64,000 nt of DNA from Polyangiaceae bacterium (GTDB lineage: Bacteria; Myxococcota_A; Polyangia; Polyangiales; Polyangiaceae), in the NCBI GenBank assembly GCA_020633235.1, contig JACKEA010000001.1, positions 1,054,001 through 1,118,000 of the forward strand, read 5' to 3'. The position numbers were made by a program, and so were the translations under genes. A model generated the notes under the pieces. The model ran no database searches, was not told the DNA's origin, and was given only the letters and a program-made list of their open reading frames with translations. Below, piece after piece: positions 31,918 to 39,853 of the stretch (position 1 is its first letter; the number at the start of each line of letters is the position of its first letter).

Positions 31918-32574
31918 TCAGCCCTCGGCGATGCCAATCACGCCGCAGGCCAGGCGCGATCCGGCCGCACCGATGGGCGGCGACTTCGGGTCATTGCCCT
32001 TCTCGTGCACGATGATGGCGCGGCCCAGCACGGAGAAGCGTCCCTGCAGCGAGGCCTTCGCGATGGTCACCTCTGCGTCGGCGACGCCGTCCTTGTTTGC
32101 TTCCAGCTCTCCGAGATTACCGGTGATCCGTTTGATGTCGTCCGGGGGCTTCTCCGAGCTGCCTTCGAAGTTGAAATGCGTCCCCGCCGTCTTGCCGTCT
32201 TCGCCGGAGCAGTCGCCAAACAGGTGGATGTGAAAGCCGTGCTTGCCGGGCGGGAGGCCAGTGACGTGCGCCTTCAGGTGCAGGCCGTCGTCCTTCTGTT
32301 CCAGCTCGATCGTGCCGTGGACGTCGTTCTTGGCCGTGGGCTCGAGCACGGCCACCGCGTGGCTCACGGCTTTGGGATCATCTGCGCCAGGATCCACGTA
32401 CACCTGCACCGGCATCTGGCCCTCCGTCTTGACGGTCGTGGGTTTGGGCGGTGTTGGCGTCTTTTGGGCCGGAGCGGCGGTCGCAGGTGCTTCCGGTTTT
32501 ACCGGCTCGGGTTCCTTCTTTTCGCAGGCGCCGAGGGCTACTCCGAGCAGTCCGAGGGCGATGAGTCGTCGCAT
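31918..32574 (-). CDS. sodC: Cu/Zn-superoxide-dismutase-family lipoprotein lacking zinc ligands
   Basis: A 218-residue protein from ATG 32574, with AAAGGAGC upstream, lipobox (VALGACEK) and a Pro/Ala/Lys linker, then a SodC domain. Copper ligands are intact: HGFHIH, GTHFNF and VVHEKG-type IIVHEKG. The Cys pair for the structural disulfide (FGDCSG, RLACGVIG) is also present. In an ungapped alignment to classic SOD1, however, the three zinc-only ligands are replaced: His71 by Glu, His80 by Ile and Asp83 by Asn (GTHFNFEGSSEKPPDDIKRI, then TGNLGE). This is the pattern of Cu-only superoxide dismutases. Probably a periplasmic or outer-membrane superoxide defence protein. Confidence 0.9.
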   Translation of the reverse strand: MRRLIALGLLGVALGACEKKEPEPVKPEAPATAAPAQKTPTPPKPTTVKTEGQMPVQVYVDPGADDPKAVSHAVAVLEPTAKNDVHGTIELEQKDDGLHLKAHVTGLPPGKHGFHIHLFGDCSGEDGKTAGTHFNFEGSSEKPPDDIKRITGNLGELEANKDGVADAEVTIAKASLQGRFSVLGRAIIVHEKGNDPKSPPIGAAGSRLACGVIGIAEG

Positions 32575-32694
32575 TCGTGCGCTCCTTTCATGAAGCGCCG
32601 CCCACGTGCATCCACCATGCCCGGGAAAATGCTGAACGATTCCAGCACGGCAAGGAATCGGCACTGCGTCGGGATGTCCCAGCGGGGCGGATCG

Positions 32695-34413
32695 CTACAT
32701 GCGTTCCGGCGCAGTGATGCCGAGCAGCCCGAGCCCGGTGGACAGCACTCGCGCGCTGTACTGGCACAGCGCGAGGCGGGATGCGCGAAGCTCCGGCGTG
32801 TCCGCCTTGAGCACCGGACAGGTCTCGAAGAACTTCGAGAAGGCCGTCGCCAAGTCGTACAGGTAGCCGCACAGCCGATGGGGCGCCAGGGTGTCGGACA
32901 CCGCGCCCACCACCGTGGGGAACGCCAAGAGCGCGAGGCCCAGGCTCTTCTCCGCGGGCGCCTCGATGAGGATCGCGCTCGCCGGCGGCGGCTCCTCTTC
33001 CGCCTTGCGCAAGATGGAGCAGATGCGGGCGTGCGCATACTGCAGGTACGGAGCGCTGTTTCCCTGTAGAGACAGCATGCGGTCCCAGTCGAACACGTAG
33101 TCCTTGATGCGATCGCTGGACAGATCCGCGTATTTCACCGCGCCGATGCCCACGGCCCGGGCGATCTGATTGCGCTCGTCGGCGCTCAGCTCGGGGTTCT
33201 TCTCCTTGACCACGGCTTCGGCGCGGACGACGGCTTCCTGCAGCAGATCGATGAGGCGTACCGTTTCGCCTTCGCGCGTCTTGAACATCTTGCCGTCGGC
33301 TCCCAGGATGGAGCCGAAGCCCACGTGCTCTGCCCGTGCCGGCGGCTCGAGCCAGCCCGCCATCTTGGCCACCGCGAACACCATGCTCAGATGCTGCGCT
33401 TGGGGCGAGCCGACGACGTACAGCACCCGGGTGGCGCCGAGCGTTCCTACGCGGTAGCGCACCGCCGCCAGATCCGTCGCGGCGTAGCCGTAGCCGCCGT
33501 CCTTCTTGCGCACGATGAGGGGCAGGGGTTCGCCCTCGCGGTTGCTGAAGCCTTCGGGGAACACGCACACGGCGCCATCGCTCTCTCGAGCCAGCCCCTT
33601 TTCCTCCAGCGCTTGGACGACGCCGGCGAGCATCGGGTTGTACAGGCTTTCGGCGGCCACGTCGGCGTCGGTGAGCGTGATGCCGAGCAGCTCGTAGACC
33701 GAAGCGAAGTAGCGCTTGGACGCGTCCACCAGCTTGGTCCAAAGAGCCAAGGTGCTCGCGTCCCCGCTCTGCAGCAGCACCACGCGCTGGCGCGACCGCT
33801 CGGCGAAGGCGGGATCCGAATCGAACTTCGCGCGCGCCGCCTTGTAGAACGCGTTCAAATCCGAGATGGAGTGCTCGCTTTCGCCGGCGCCGCCGTCGAG
33901 CAGGTGCTCGATGAGCATGCCGAAGGGCGTGCCCCAGTCCCCCAAGTGATTCTGGCGGATCACGCGGTGGCCGGCGGCCCCGAGCGTGCGGGCCAGGGCG
34001 TCGCCGATGATGGTGGAGCGCAGGTGCCCCACGTGCATCTCCTTGGCAACGTTGGGCGACGAGTAGTCGACGACCACGGTCTCCGGAGCTTCCGCGCCGC
34101 TCAGGCCCAGATCCGGCGCGGAGCGCGCGAGCTCCTTGGCCACGTGCGCCGTGGACAGCCACACGTTGATGAACCCGGGCCCCGCGATCTCGGTGCGCTC
34201 GATGGCGTCGCTGTCGAGCTTGTCCACGATCGCCGTCGCGACGTCCCGGGGAGCCTTCTTCAAGCGCTTGGCCAAACCCAACGCCGCGTTGGCCTGCACG
34301 TCCGCGTGGCTCGAGGGGCGCAGCAGCGGATCTGCGTCAGCGGCGTCGTCGCCGAAGGCGGCGTGGATTGCCTTCCGAAAAGCGGGGTCGAGGGCGGTGG
34401 TCGGATCGGCCAT
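32695..34413 (-). CDS. argS: Arginyl-tRNA synthetase
   Basis: A 572-residue class I synthetase. It has the N-terminal Add1-type domain, the HIGH-type motif in AKEMHVGHLRSTIIGD, the NHLGDWGTPFGML segment, YGYAATDLAAVRYR, GFGSILGADGKMFKTREG (KMSK-equivalent region) and the anticodon-binding DALR domain near the C-terminus (PYLQYAHARICSILR, FFETCPVL). Length and all motifs are normal. It charges tRNA-Arg in the cytoplasm and stands alone between sodC and the CBS protein. Confidence 0.97.
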   Translation of the reverse strand: MADPTTALDPAFRKAIHAAFGDDAADADPLLRPSSHADVQANAALGLAKRLKKAPRDVATAIVDKLDSDAIERTEIAGPGFINVWLSTAHVAKELARSAPDLGLSGAEAPETVVVDYSSPNVAKEMHVGHLRSTIIGDALARTLGAAGHRVIRQNHLGDWGTPFGMLIEHLLDGGAGESEHSISDLNAFYKAARAKFDSDPAFAERSRQRVVLLQSGDASTLALWTKLVDASKRYFASVYELLGITLTDADVAAESLYNPMLAGVVQALEEKGLARESDGAVCVFPEGFSNREGEPLPLIVRKKDGGYGYAATDLAAVRYRVGTLGATRVLYVVGSPQAQHLSMVFAVAKMAGWLEPPARAEHVGFGSILGADGKMFKTREGETVRLIDLLQEAVVRAEAVVKEKNPELSADERNQIARAVGIGAVKYADLSSDRIKDYVFDWDRMLSLQGNSAPYLQYAHARICSILRKAEEEPPPASAILIEAPAEKSLGLALLAFPTVVGAVSDTLAPHRLCGYLYDLATAFSKFFETCPVLKADTPELRASRLALCQYSARVLSTGLGLLGITAPERM

Positions 34414-34458
34414 GGCAGCCGCGAGGAATGTCCCCTGCAGCCGTCCGAGTCAAGCCGC

Positions 34459-35244
34459 TCAGCTGGCGGCGGCGCGGCAGAGGTCGATGCCGGTGAGGAT
34501 GCCGACCAGCTTTTTGTCCTGCACCGCGATGATCCTGCGCACGTCCATGGCGGCGGCGTGGGCCGCCGCGCGGTGGATCGGCGTCTTCGCGTTCAGACAC
34601 AGCATGGCGGGGCTCAGCACCTCTTCCACGGGCGTGTCCGTGGGCATGTCCCGCGACTCGAGGGCCTCTTCTTGCGTGAACACGCCGATGGGCCACTCGT
34701 CCTCCACGACCACCAGTCCCGAGACGTGCGCCTGCTCCAGCTTCTCCGCGGCCAGGGACGCCGGGTCGTCGTATTCCACGGTGAGCACGGACTGGGTCAT
34801 CAGCTCGGAGATGGGGTGCGTGAGGCGCTCGTCGGAGATCGCCACCATCACGTCCTTGGTGGAGAGCACGCCGGAGAGCTTGCGATCTTCCGTCACGAAC
34901 AGCCGGTGCACGTGATGCTCCACCATCAATCGGGCGGCCTCCCGCACGCTGCTCTCGGCGTGCACCGTGAGCACGTTCTTCTGCATCACGTCTTCCACGG
35001 GAATGTCCGGCAGCGACAGCAGCGTGGCGCTCTTGCGCTCGCCGGCAGAAGAACGCCCCACCCGCAAGAGATCCGTCCGCGTCACCACGCCCAAGAGCTC
35101 TTGCTCGGCCTCGTCGGTGACCGCCAGCGCGCTGATGCCGAAGGCGGCCAAGAGCTCCCGGGCTCGCTCTAAGTTGTCCCCGGGCAGCACACTCTTCACG
35201 GGGCGGGAGAGGTAGAGGCCCACGGGCATAGAGAAAACGGTCAT
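34459..35244 (-). CDS. Four-CBS-domain protein
   Basis: A 261-residue protein built almost entirely of two Bateman modules (four CBS motifs). Each has the PV..V...... and G-V-(V/L)-(T/S)-x-x-D pattern: LLGVVTRTDLLRVG, LSGVLSTKDVMVAI, PIGVFTQEEALESR and LVGILTGIDLCRAA. Such pairs bind adenine nucleotides or SAM and sense energy state. No catalytic domain is attached. ATG 35244 removes an upstream non-domain extension. Confidence 0.85.
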   Translation of the reverse strand: MTVFSMPVGLYLSRPVKSVLPGDNLERARELLAAFGISALAVTDEAEQELLGVVTRTDLLRVGRSSAGERKSATLLSLPDIPVEDVMQKNVLTVHAESSVREAARLMVEHHVHRLFVTEDRKLSGVLSTKDVMVAISDERLTHPISELMTQSVLTVEYDDPASLAAEKLEQAHVSGLVVVEDEWPIGVFTQEEALESRDMPTDTPVEEVLSPAMLCLNAKTPIHRAAAHAAAMDVRRIIAVQDKKLVGILTGIDLCRAAAS

Positions 35245-35342
35245 GGCGGGCGACAACCTTGCACGCTCGGCCGGCAATCACCACCCCACCCGAAGGGTGA
35301 GCCATGGGCGAAGTCATGCTCCTGGCGTAGTCTCGGTGACCC

Positions 35343-36215
35343 ATGTCAGCCCCCGTGGACGATCACGCTCCTCCGAAAGCCCGAGGATCCAAGCTCGGGC
35401 TGGTCGTGTCGCTACTGGCCCCCGGCTTCGGACACGGCGCCGTGGGGCGCGGACGCCGAGGCGCGATATGGCTGGCTGGGCTCTTTGGCCTGTGGCTGGT
35501 CGGTTGTTTGATCTCTGCCTACTGGATGGGCGCCTTGCTGGTGACCGGCGCGCTCACGGCACTGTGGTACGCGGGCTGCGCTTGGGACGCGTACCGTGCA
35601 GAGCCCGCGAAGCAAGCGCTCCGCCCGTGGCTCGAGCTCGCGGGGGCCACGGTGGTGGTGGGGATGATCGCCCCGGTGCTCATCGCGGCGCTGATTCGAG
35701 GCCTCACGCTGGAAGCCTTCAAGGTGGCTGGCGAGTCCATGTGTCCCACGCTCGAGACCAACGATCAGCTGTTCGTCGACAAGACGGCGTACCGCACCGG
35801 AGCGCCGTCCCGCGGGGACGTGGTGGTGTACTCCAACACGCTGGCGGGCGGCGCCAAGGCGGACTTCGTGCATCGCGTCGTCGCGCTCGAAGGCGACGAG
35901 ATCGCGGTTGAGGGTGGCCGCGTCACGCTGAACGGCGAGGCCGTCGCCACCACCAGCACTCCGGACGCAGCTTGCGGCGGCTCCGTGTTCGACGAGAAGC
36001 TCGGAGCGCCGCATCACGTCGCAATCGGCACGAATCCGAGCGCGAAGGTCACGCGCTTGCGGGTTCCGGAAGGGCACGTCTTCTTGCTGGGCGACAACCG
36101 CGACAACGCGGCGGATAGTCGCAGCACGGGGACCGTGCCGGTCAGCGCCATTCGCGGGCGCGCATGGAAGTTGATCTCGCGCGGGGACGCCGTGCGCTGG
36201 ACGACCATCGAGTGA
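35343..36215 (+). CDS. lepB: Signal peptidase I-like protein with Ser/His catalytic pair
   Basis: A 290-residue protein. The N-terminal 120 residues hold several membrane helices (GLVVSLLAPGFGHGAVGRG, IWLAGLFGLWLVGCLISAYW, VVVGMIAPVLIAALI). The peptidase domain begins FKVAGESMCPTLE, containing the nucleophile Ser, and has RGDVVVYSN, FVHRVVALEGDEIAVEGG and FLLGDNRDNAADSRSTG. In bacterial type I signal peptidases the position before R-V/A-V/I-G is the general-base Lys; here it is His. Ser/His pairs are known from archaeal, ER and SipW-type enzymes. Everything else is of the bacterial type. It would cleave signal peptides outside the membrane. Confidence 0.88.
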   Translation: MSAPVDDHAPPKARGSKLGLVVSLLAPGFGHGAVGRGRRGAIWLAGLFGLWLVGCLISAYWMGALLVTGALTALWYAGCAWDAYRAEPAKQALRPWLELAGATVVVGMIAPVLIAALIRGLTLEAFKVAGESMCPTLETNDQLFVDKTAYRTGAPSRGDVVVYSNTLAGGAKADFVHRVVALEGDEIAVEGGRVTLNGEAVATTSTPDAACGGSVFDEKLGAPHHVAIGTNPSAKVTRLRVPEGHVFLLGDNRDNAADSRSTGTVPVSAIRGRAWKLISRGDAVRWTTIE

Positions 36216-36271
36216 CGATTGCAATCCGCCCGCCGGGGCGCGATGGTGTGCGCCGAACCAGGAGGTGGACG

Positions 36272-36892
36272 ATGAAGCTCACGAGCAAGGACCTGACGGA
36301 CGGACAGCGAGTTCCTGCCGACCACGCTGCCGGCGTGCCGGGGAGCGACGGCCCGGTGCCGGGACCGAACCGCAGCCCGCATCTCGCCTGGAGCGAGTTC
36401 CCGGCGGAGACGAAGTCCTTTGCCGTTTTCTGTCACGATCCCGACGTGCCCTCGAAGCCGGACGACGTGAACCAGAAGGATCGCACGGTGCCCTACGACC
36501 TGCCCCGCGTGGACTTCTACCACTGGGTTCTGGTGGACGTGCCCAAGTCCGTCACGGAGCTGTCGACCGGCCAAGACGGCGACGGCTTCACGCCGCGTGG
36601 CAAGAAGCCGGGCAAGACGGACCATGGTGTGCGCGGTATCAACAGCTACACCGACTGGTTCGCGGGTGACGCGGACATGAGCGGAGACTACGGCGGGTAC
36701 GACGGACCCTGGCCGCCGTTCAACGACGAGCGGCTGCACCACTACGTGTTCACGGTGTACGCCTTGGACACCGAGAGCCTGGGACTGTCCGGAAGTTTCA
36801 CGGGCACGGACGCTTCGCAGAAGATGAAGGGACACGTGCTCGCGGAAGCCAAGCTCACCGCGACGTACTCACTATATCCGAACCCGCGTTAG
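36272..36892 (+). CDS. YbhB/YbcL-type PEBP (Raf-kinase-inhibitor-like) protein
   Basis: A 206-residue protein; ATG 36272 is preceded by an excellent ribosome-binding site (AGGAGG). Family motifs are PHLAWSEFPAETKSFAV, CHDPDVPS (D-P-D-A-P type), DFYHWVLVDVP, YGGYDGPWPPFNDERLHHY, HYVFTVYALD and MKGHVLAEAKL. PEBPs bind phospholipid head groups or other anions in a small pocket. The bacterial members have no settled role. No signal peptide. Confidence 0.9.
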   Translation: MKLTSKDLTDGQRVPADHAAGVPGSDGPVPGPNRSPHLAWSEFPAETKSFAVFCHDPDVPSKPDDVNQKDRTVPYDLPRVDFYHWVLVDVPKSVTELSTGQDGDGFTPRGKKPGKTDHGVRGINSYTDWFAGDADMSGDYGGYDGPWPPFNDERLHHYVFTVYALDTESLGLSGSFTGTDASQKMKGHVLAEAKLTATYSLYPNPR

Positions 36893-36906
36893 CCGCGTCG
36901 TTCTCG

Positions 36907-37083
36907 TCAGTGTCCGTGGCGACGCAACGTCGGCCGGAGGCCGCCACCGAGCAGGTGAACGCCGCCGATCACGGCGGAGAGCAGCAGGAACGCCACTGCG
37001 CCCCAGTACCAGCGCGTGGATAGCGCGATGACCAGCCCCGTGCCGGCCCCGGCGATCAGCCATGTCAGAGGTTTCGAGCTCAT
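36907..37083 (-). CDS. Small two-helix membrane protein
   Basis: A 58-residue protein from ATG 37083 with ribosome site GGAGGG upstream. Two hydrophobic helices (LTWLIAGAGTGLVIALS and WGAVAFLLLSAVIGGVHLL) and a basic C-terminus (RPTLRRHGH). Convergent with the PEBP gene. Role unknown. Confidence 0.7.
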   Translation of the reverse strand: MSSKPLTWLIAGAGTGLVIALSTRWYWGAVAFLLLSAVIGGVHLLGGGLRPTLRRHGH

Positions 37084-37197
37084 GAGACCCTCCGTCCAAC
37101 GAGAGGGCAAACGTCGTGCCGCGTTCAGCGTAGGCACTTCTCGCGAGTGTCGCGCAGCCCTTGCGTGTCGGGCTGACACGACGGCACCCGCTGCGAG

Positions 37198-38097
37198 TCA
37201 ATGTGCCGCGGCCGGATCCTGGCCGAAGTAGTCCCGGAGCAGCTCGTACAGCTCGGGGTCCTTCTCGTGCAGTCGCTTTGGCTGCTCGAAGAACGCCTCC
37301 ACGGCGACTGCGAACAGCTCCGCCTCGTTCTCGGACGCGTAGCGCCGAAGCGCATCGTACCCCTTTCGCTTCTTCAGCTTGGCCAAGCGATTGCTCACCA
37401 GCTCGATCCACGGAGCCGTCGCCACCCAGTCGACGTCCCCGGGCACGCCATCGGCTCTACCGTCGGCAAAGTCCATCACGTGGGCCAGCTCGTGGAGGCC
37501 CACGTTGTGGCCGTCGAGCTTGGAGAAGCCGAGGCGCAGGTCGCGCTGCGAAAACAGGATCGGTCCCTGGTGTTGGACCATGCCGGCGATGAACGCTTGC
37601 TCCGTCTGCTGGTAGTCCTCGTCGAAGGCCCCCGGGTACACGACGATGTCCCTCAAGTTGGACCACTCCCAATCCGGAATGCCGAAGCCGAGCATGGCGG
37701 CGGAGGCCGCAATCAATACCCGCGTGTCGTCGTCCAGCTTCGCGCCGCGCTCGGCGAAGATACGTTGCTCCGACAGGAAGATCCGCACGTCGTTCTCGAA
37801 ACGGTCTCGGCCGTCCGCGTCCAGCCATCGATAGAACGGTACGCGACGTTCGAGCACCGTGCGCCAGGCCGGCGGAAAGGGCTCCCGCGCCGCCCGGGCC
37901 CGCCGCACGTAGCGACGGATCGAGATGCCGAACACGACGAGCCCGACGACAGGGGCGACGACGGCCGCCGCGAGCGGCGTGGCCATCACCGCCAGAGCGC
38001 CCGCGACGACGAGGCTCAAGAGCAGGGCGATGACGCCATTGAGCCGCACGACGCGCACCGGCCAGATCCGCACCGGGCCATCGTCCAGCGGCGCCAT
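37198..38097 (-). CDS. mtfA: MtfA-family zinc peptidase
   Basis: A 299-residue protein from ATG 38097. Two N-terminal membrane helices are followed by an MtfA domain: LSEQRIFAERGAKLDDDTRV, FGIPDWEWSNLRDIVVYPG, SWDDVxxG-like segment replaced by LFSQRDLRLG, the zinc motif HELAHVMDF (H-E-x-x-H) and the distal SENEAELFAVAVEAFFE. E. coli MtfA binds the repressor Mlc and has aminopeptidase activity; in bacteria lacking Mlc its role is open. The N-terminal helices suggest membrane attachment here, unlike the E. coli protein. Confidence 0.87.
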   Translation of the reverse strand: MAPLDDGPVRIWPVRVVRLNGVIALLLSLVVAGALAVMATPLAAAVVAPVVGLVVFGISIRRYVRRARAAREPFPPAWRTVLERRVPFYRWLDADGRDRFENDVRIFLSEQRIFAERGAKLDDDTRVLIAASAAMLGFGIPDWEWSNLRDIVVYPGAFDEDYQQTEQAFIAGMVQHQGPILFSQRDLRLGFSKLDGHNVGLHELAHVMDFADGRADGVPGDVDWVATAPWIELVSNRLAKLKKRKGYDALRRYASENEAELFAVAVEAFFEQPKRLHEKDPELYELLRDYFGQDPAAAH

Positions 38098-38130
38098 CGA
38101 GACGGCAAGCGGGTTCGGACCCGGGCGTGG

Positions 38131-38181
38131 CCGCGGCGGACCGACAAGACCCTGCTGCATTTGCTTGTTGGTCCGGCGCGG
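38131..38181. repeat. Inverted pair of dispersed elements (copies 8 and 9) forming a hairpin
   Basis: 38131-38148 (minus orientation, CCGCGGCGGACCGACAAG) and 38164-38181 (plus orientation, CTTGTTGGTCCGGCGCGG) are inverted copies separated by 15 bases. They would form an 18-bp stem with 16 Watson-Crick pairs, one G-T and one mismatch. The pair lies between two divergent genes. It resembles the BIME arrangement of REP elements. Confidence 0.75.
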
Positions 38182-38224
38182 TACCACTGGGCACGGACGT
38201 CGTTTCGCGGTAGCCAACGTCGCG

Positions 38225-39853
38225 ATGATGAACCGGCGGCAATCTCTCGGCGCGTTGGCCACCCTCGCCCTCGGCGCCTGCGCGGAGCGAGGACCCGACC
38301 CGATGATGGCCGACGTAGGGGCGGAGCCCACGGAGCCGCGGCAGGCGCGCGCTCGCCTGGAAGCGTTGGCGGAGCGCTATGCCGAGCTCATGCAGCAGCA
38401 CGGCGAGCACGAGTGGGCGCGCTACGCCGGCAAGCTCGCCGAAGGGCCGGCGGCGCAGGCCGCCATGGAGAAGCTCCGGGCAGACGAGACGCTGGCGTTC
38501 TCCGAAGCCAAGAGCCTGCTCATGAGCTTCAGTGAAACGTTGCTGCCGCCGCGGCAGGCGGGGCTGTGGCGCGCTGGTGCCCTCGGACTCGAGCTTCTGG
38601 GCGACGCGGAGGCCGCGCGCCTCGCGGACGAGCTGGAGGCAACCATCAACGATCATCGCTTCGAGCTCGACGGCAAGATCGTCACCCGAGGCGACATCGC
38701 GAAGATGCGGCGCTCGGAGGATCCGACGGTGCGCCGAAAGACGCGCACCCTCGAGCACCAGCTGCACGTGAAGGCGGCGCCCATCGCCAAGCGCTTGCTC
38801 GTGCGGCGGAGGGAGCTCGCTCGGGAGCTCGGCAAGCCGAGCTTCTACGAGACGCTCCTGGGTTTGAGGGGCGTAGGGCCGAGCGAAAAGGAAGCGCTCG
38901 CGGCGCTCGAGCGGGGCACGCGCACGGCGCAGCGACGGCTTCGGATGCAGCTGATCACGGCTGCGGGAGACAAGCCCGCGGCGCCCTGGGACTTGGACTA
39001 CGCGCTCGATCGCATCGCGCCCGCACCGCCGGATGAGCGCTTTCCGAAGGGCCGCGCGATGGACACCGCCTTCGCGGTGTATCGCGCGCTGGGCATCGAT
39101 CTCGGGCAGCCCAAGCTCGACGTCACCCTGCGAGATTTCGCCTTCGGCGGCCAGACCATCGCCGTGAAGATCCCGGACGACGTGCGCTTGGTGGTGCGGC
39201 CGACGCCGGGGATCCGCTTCTACGCGACGCTGATTCACGAGCTTGGACACGCCTACAGCGCGACGCGAACGAAGAGCACGAGCTCGTTGACGGCGGGGTA
39301 CGAGTGGATCCCGGGGATGCTGGAGCCGGCGTTCGCCGAAGGCATCGCCGAGGTGTTCTCGCGGCTGTTGGACGAGCCCTCGGTGCTCCGCGACCACTTG
39401 GGCATGGACGCCGCCGAGGCACGGCAGATCGTCGCGTCACGTCGCATCGAGCTGGTCGCCCGCGTGCGCCGCACGCTGGCCTGGGTGGAGCTCGAGCGCT
39501 TGGCCCACGAAAACCCGGACGCCGATCTGGACACGCTGTCGCTCCGGCTCGAGCGGCGCATGGGCGCCACGGACGTGCCTCGGGACACGGAACCGGTATG
39601 GGCCACGTCGCCGTTCCTGGCGACGTACCCCGCCTACACGCAGAGCTACTTGCTCGCTGCCATGGTGGCGTTCCAGGTGCGGGAGGCGCTCCGGGCGCGC
39701 TTCGGCAAGGCCTGGCTGTCGCCTACGGCGGGCGCCTTCCTCACGGAGCGCTTCGTCGCCGACGGGAGCCGCTGGACGCTGCGGGAGAAGCTGGTGCGCG
39801 TGTCCGGCAAGCCGCTCAGCGTCGGCCCCATGATGCGCTTCATCAACGGCTGA
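38225..39853 (+). CDS. M3-type zinc oligopeptidase, Tat lipoprotein
   Basis: A 542-residue gluzincin peptidase. ATG 38225 (or 38228) gives MNRRQSLGALATLALGAC, combining a twin-arginine motif with a lipobox, so export by Tat and lipid anchoring are predicted. The catalytic motif is FYATLIHELGHAYS (H-E-x-x-H), with a downstream ligand Glu in EPAFAEGIAEVFSRL. The preceding helical region and overall length fit oligoendopeptidase F-like M3 enzymes. It would trim peptides in the periplasm. Its end overlaps the convergent kinase-macro gene by 11 bases. Confidence 0.85.
   Translation: MMNRRQSLGALATLALGACAERGPDPMMADVGAEPTEPRQARARLEALAERYAELMQQHGEHEWARYAGKLAEGPAAQAAMEKLRADETLAFSEAKSLLMSFSETLLPPRQAGLWRAGALGLELLGDAEAARLADELEATINDHRFELDGKIVTRGDIAKMRRSEDPTVRRKTRTLEHQLHVKAAPIAKRLLVRRRELARELGKPSFYETLLGLRGVGPSEKEALAALERGTRTAQRRLRMQLITAAGDKPAAPWDLDYALDRIAPAPPDERFPKGRAMDTAFAVYRALGIDLGQPKLDVTLRDFAFGGQTIAVKIPDDVRLVVRPTPGIRFYATLIHELGHAYSATRTKSTSSLTAGYEWIPGMLEPAFAEGIAEVFSRLLDEPSVLRDHLGMDAAEARQIVASRRIELVARVRRTLAWVELERLAHENPDADLDTLSLRLERRMGATDVPRDTEPVWATSPFLATYPAYTQSYLLAAMVAFQVREALRARFGKAWLSPTAGAFLTERFVADGSRWTLREKLVRVSGKPLSVGPMMRFING

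Noticed and set aside
33325..35172. A 615-codon open frame antisense to argS and the CBS gene
   Set aside because: argS has every synthetase motif on the other strand; the frame here is His/Arg/Val-rich shadow sequence.
37457..39397. A 646-codon open frame antisense to the MtfA and M3 peptidase genes
   Set aside because: It runs across two well-supported genes with arginine-rich, motif-free sequence; a GC-driven shadow.
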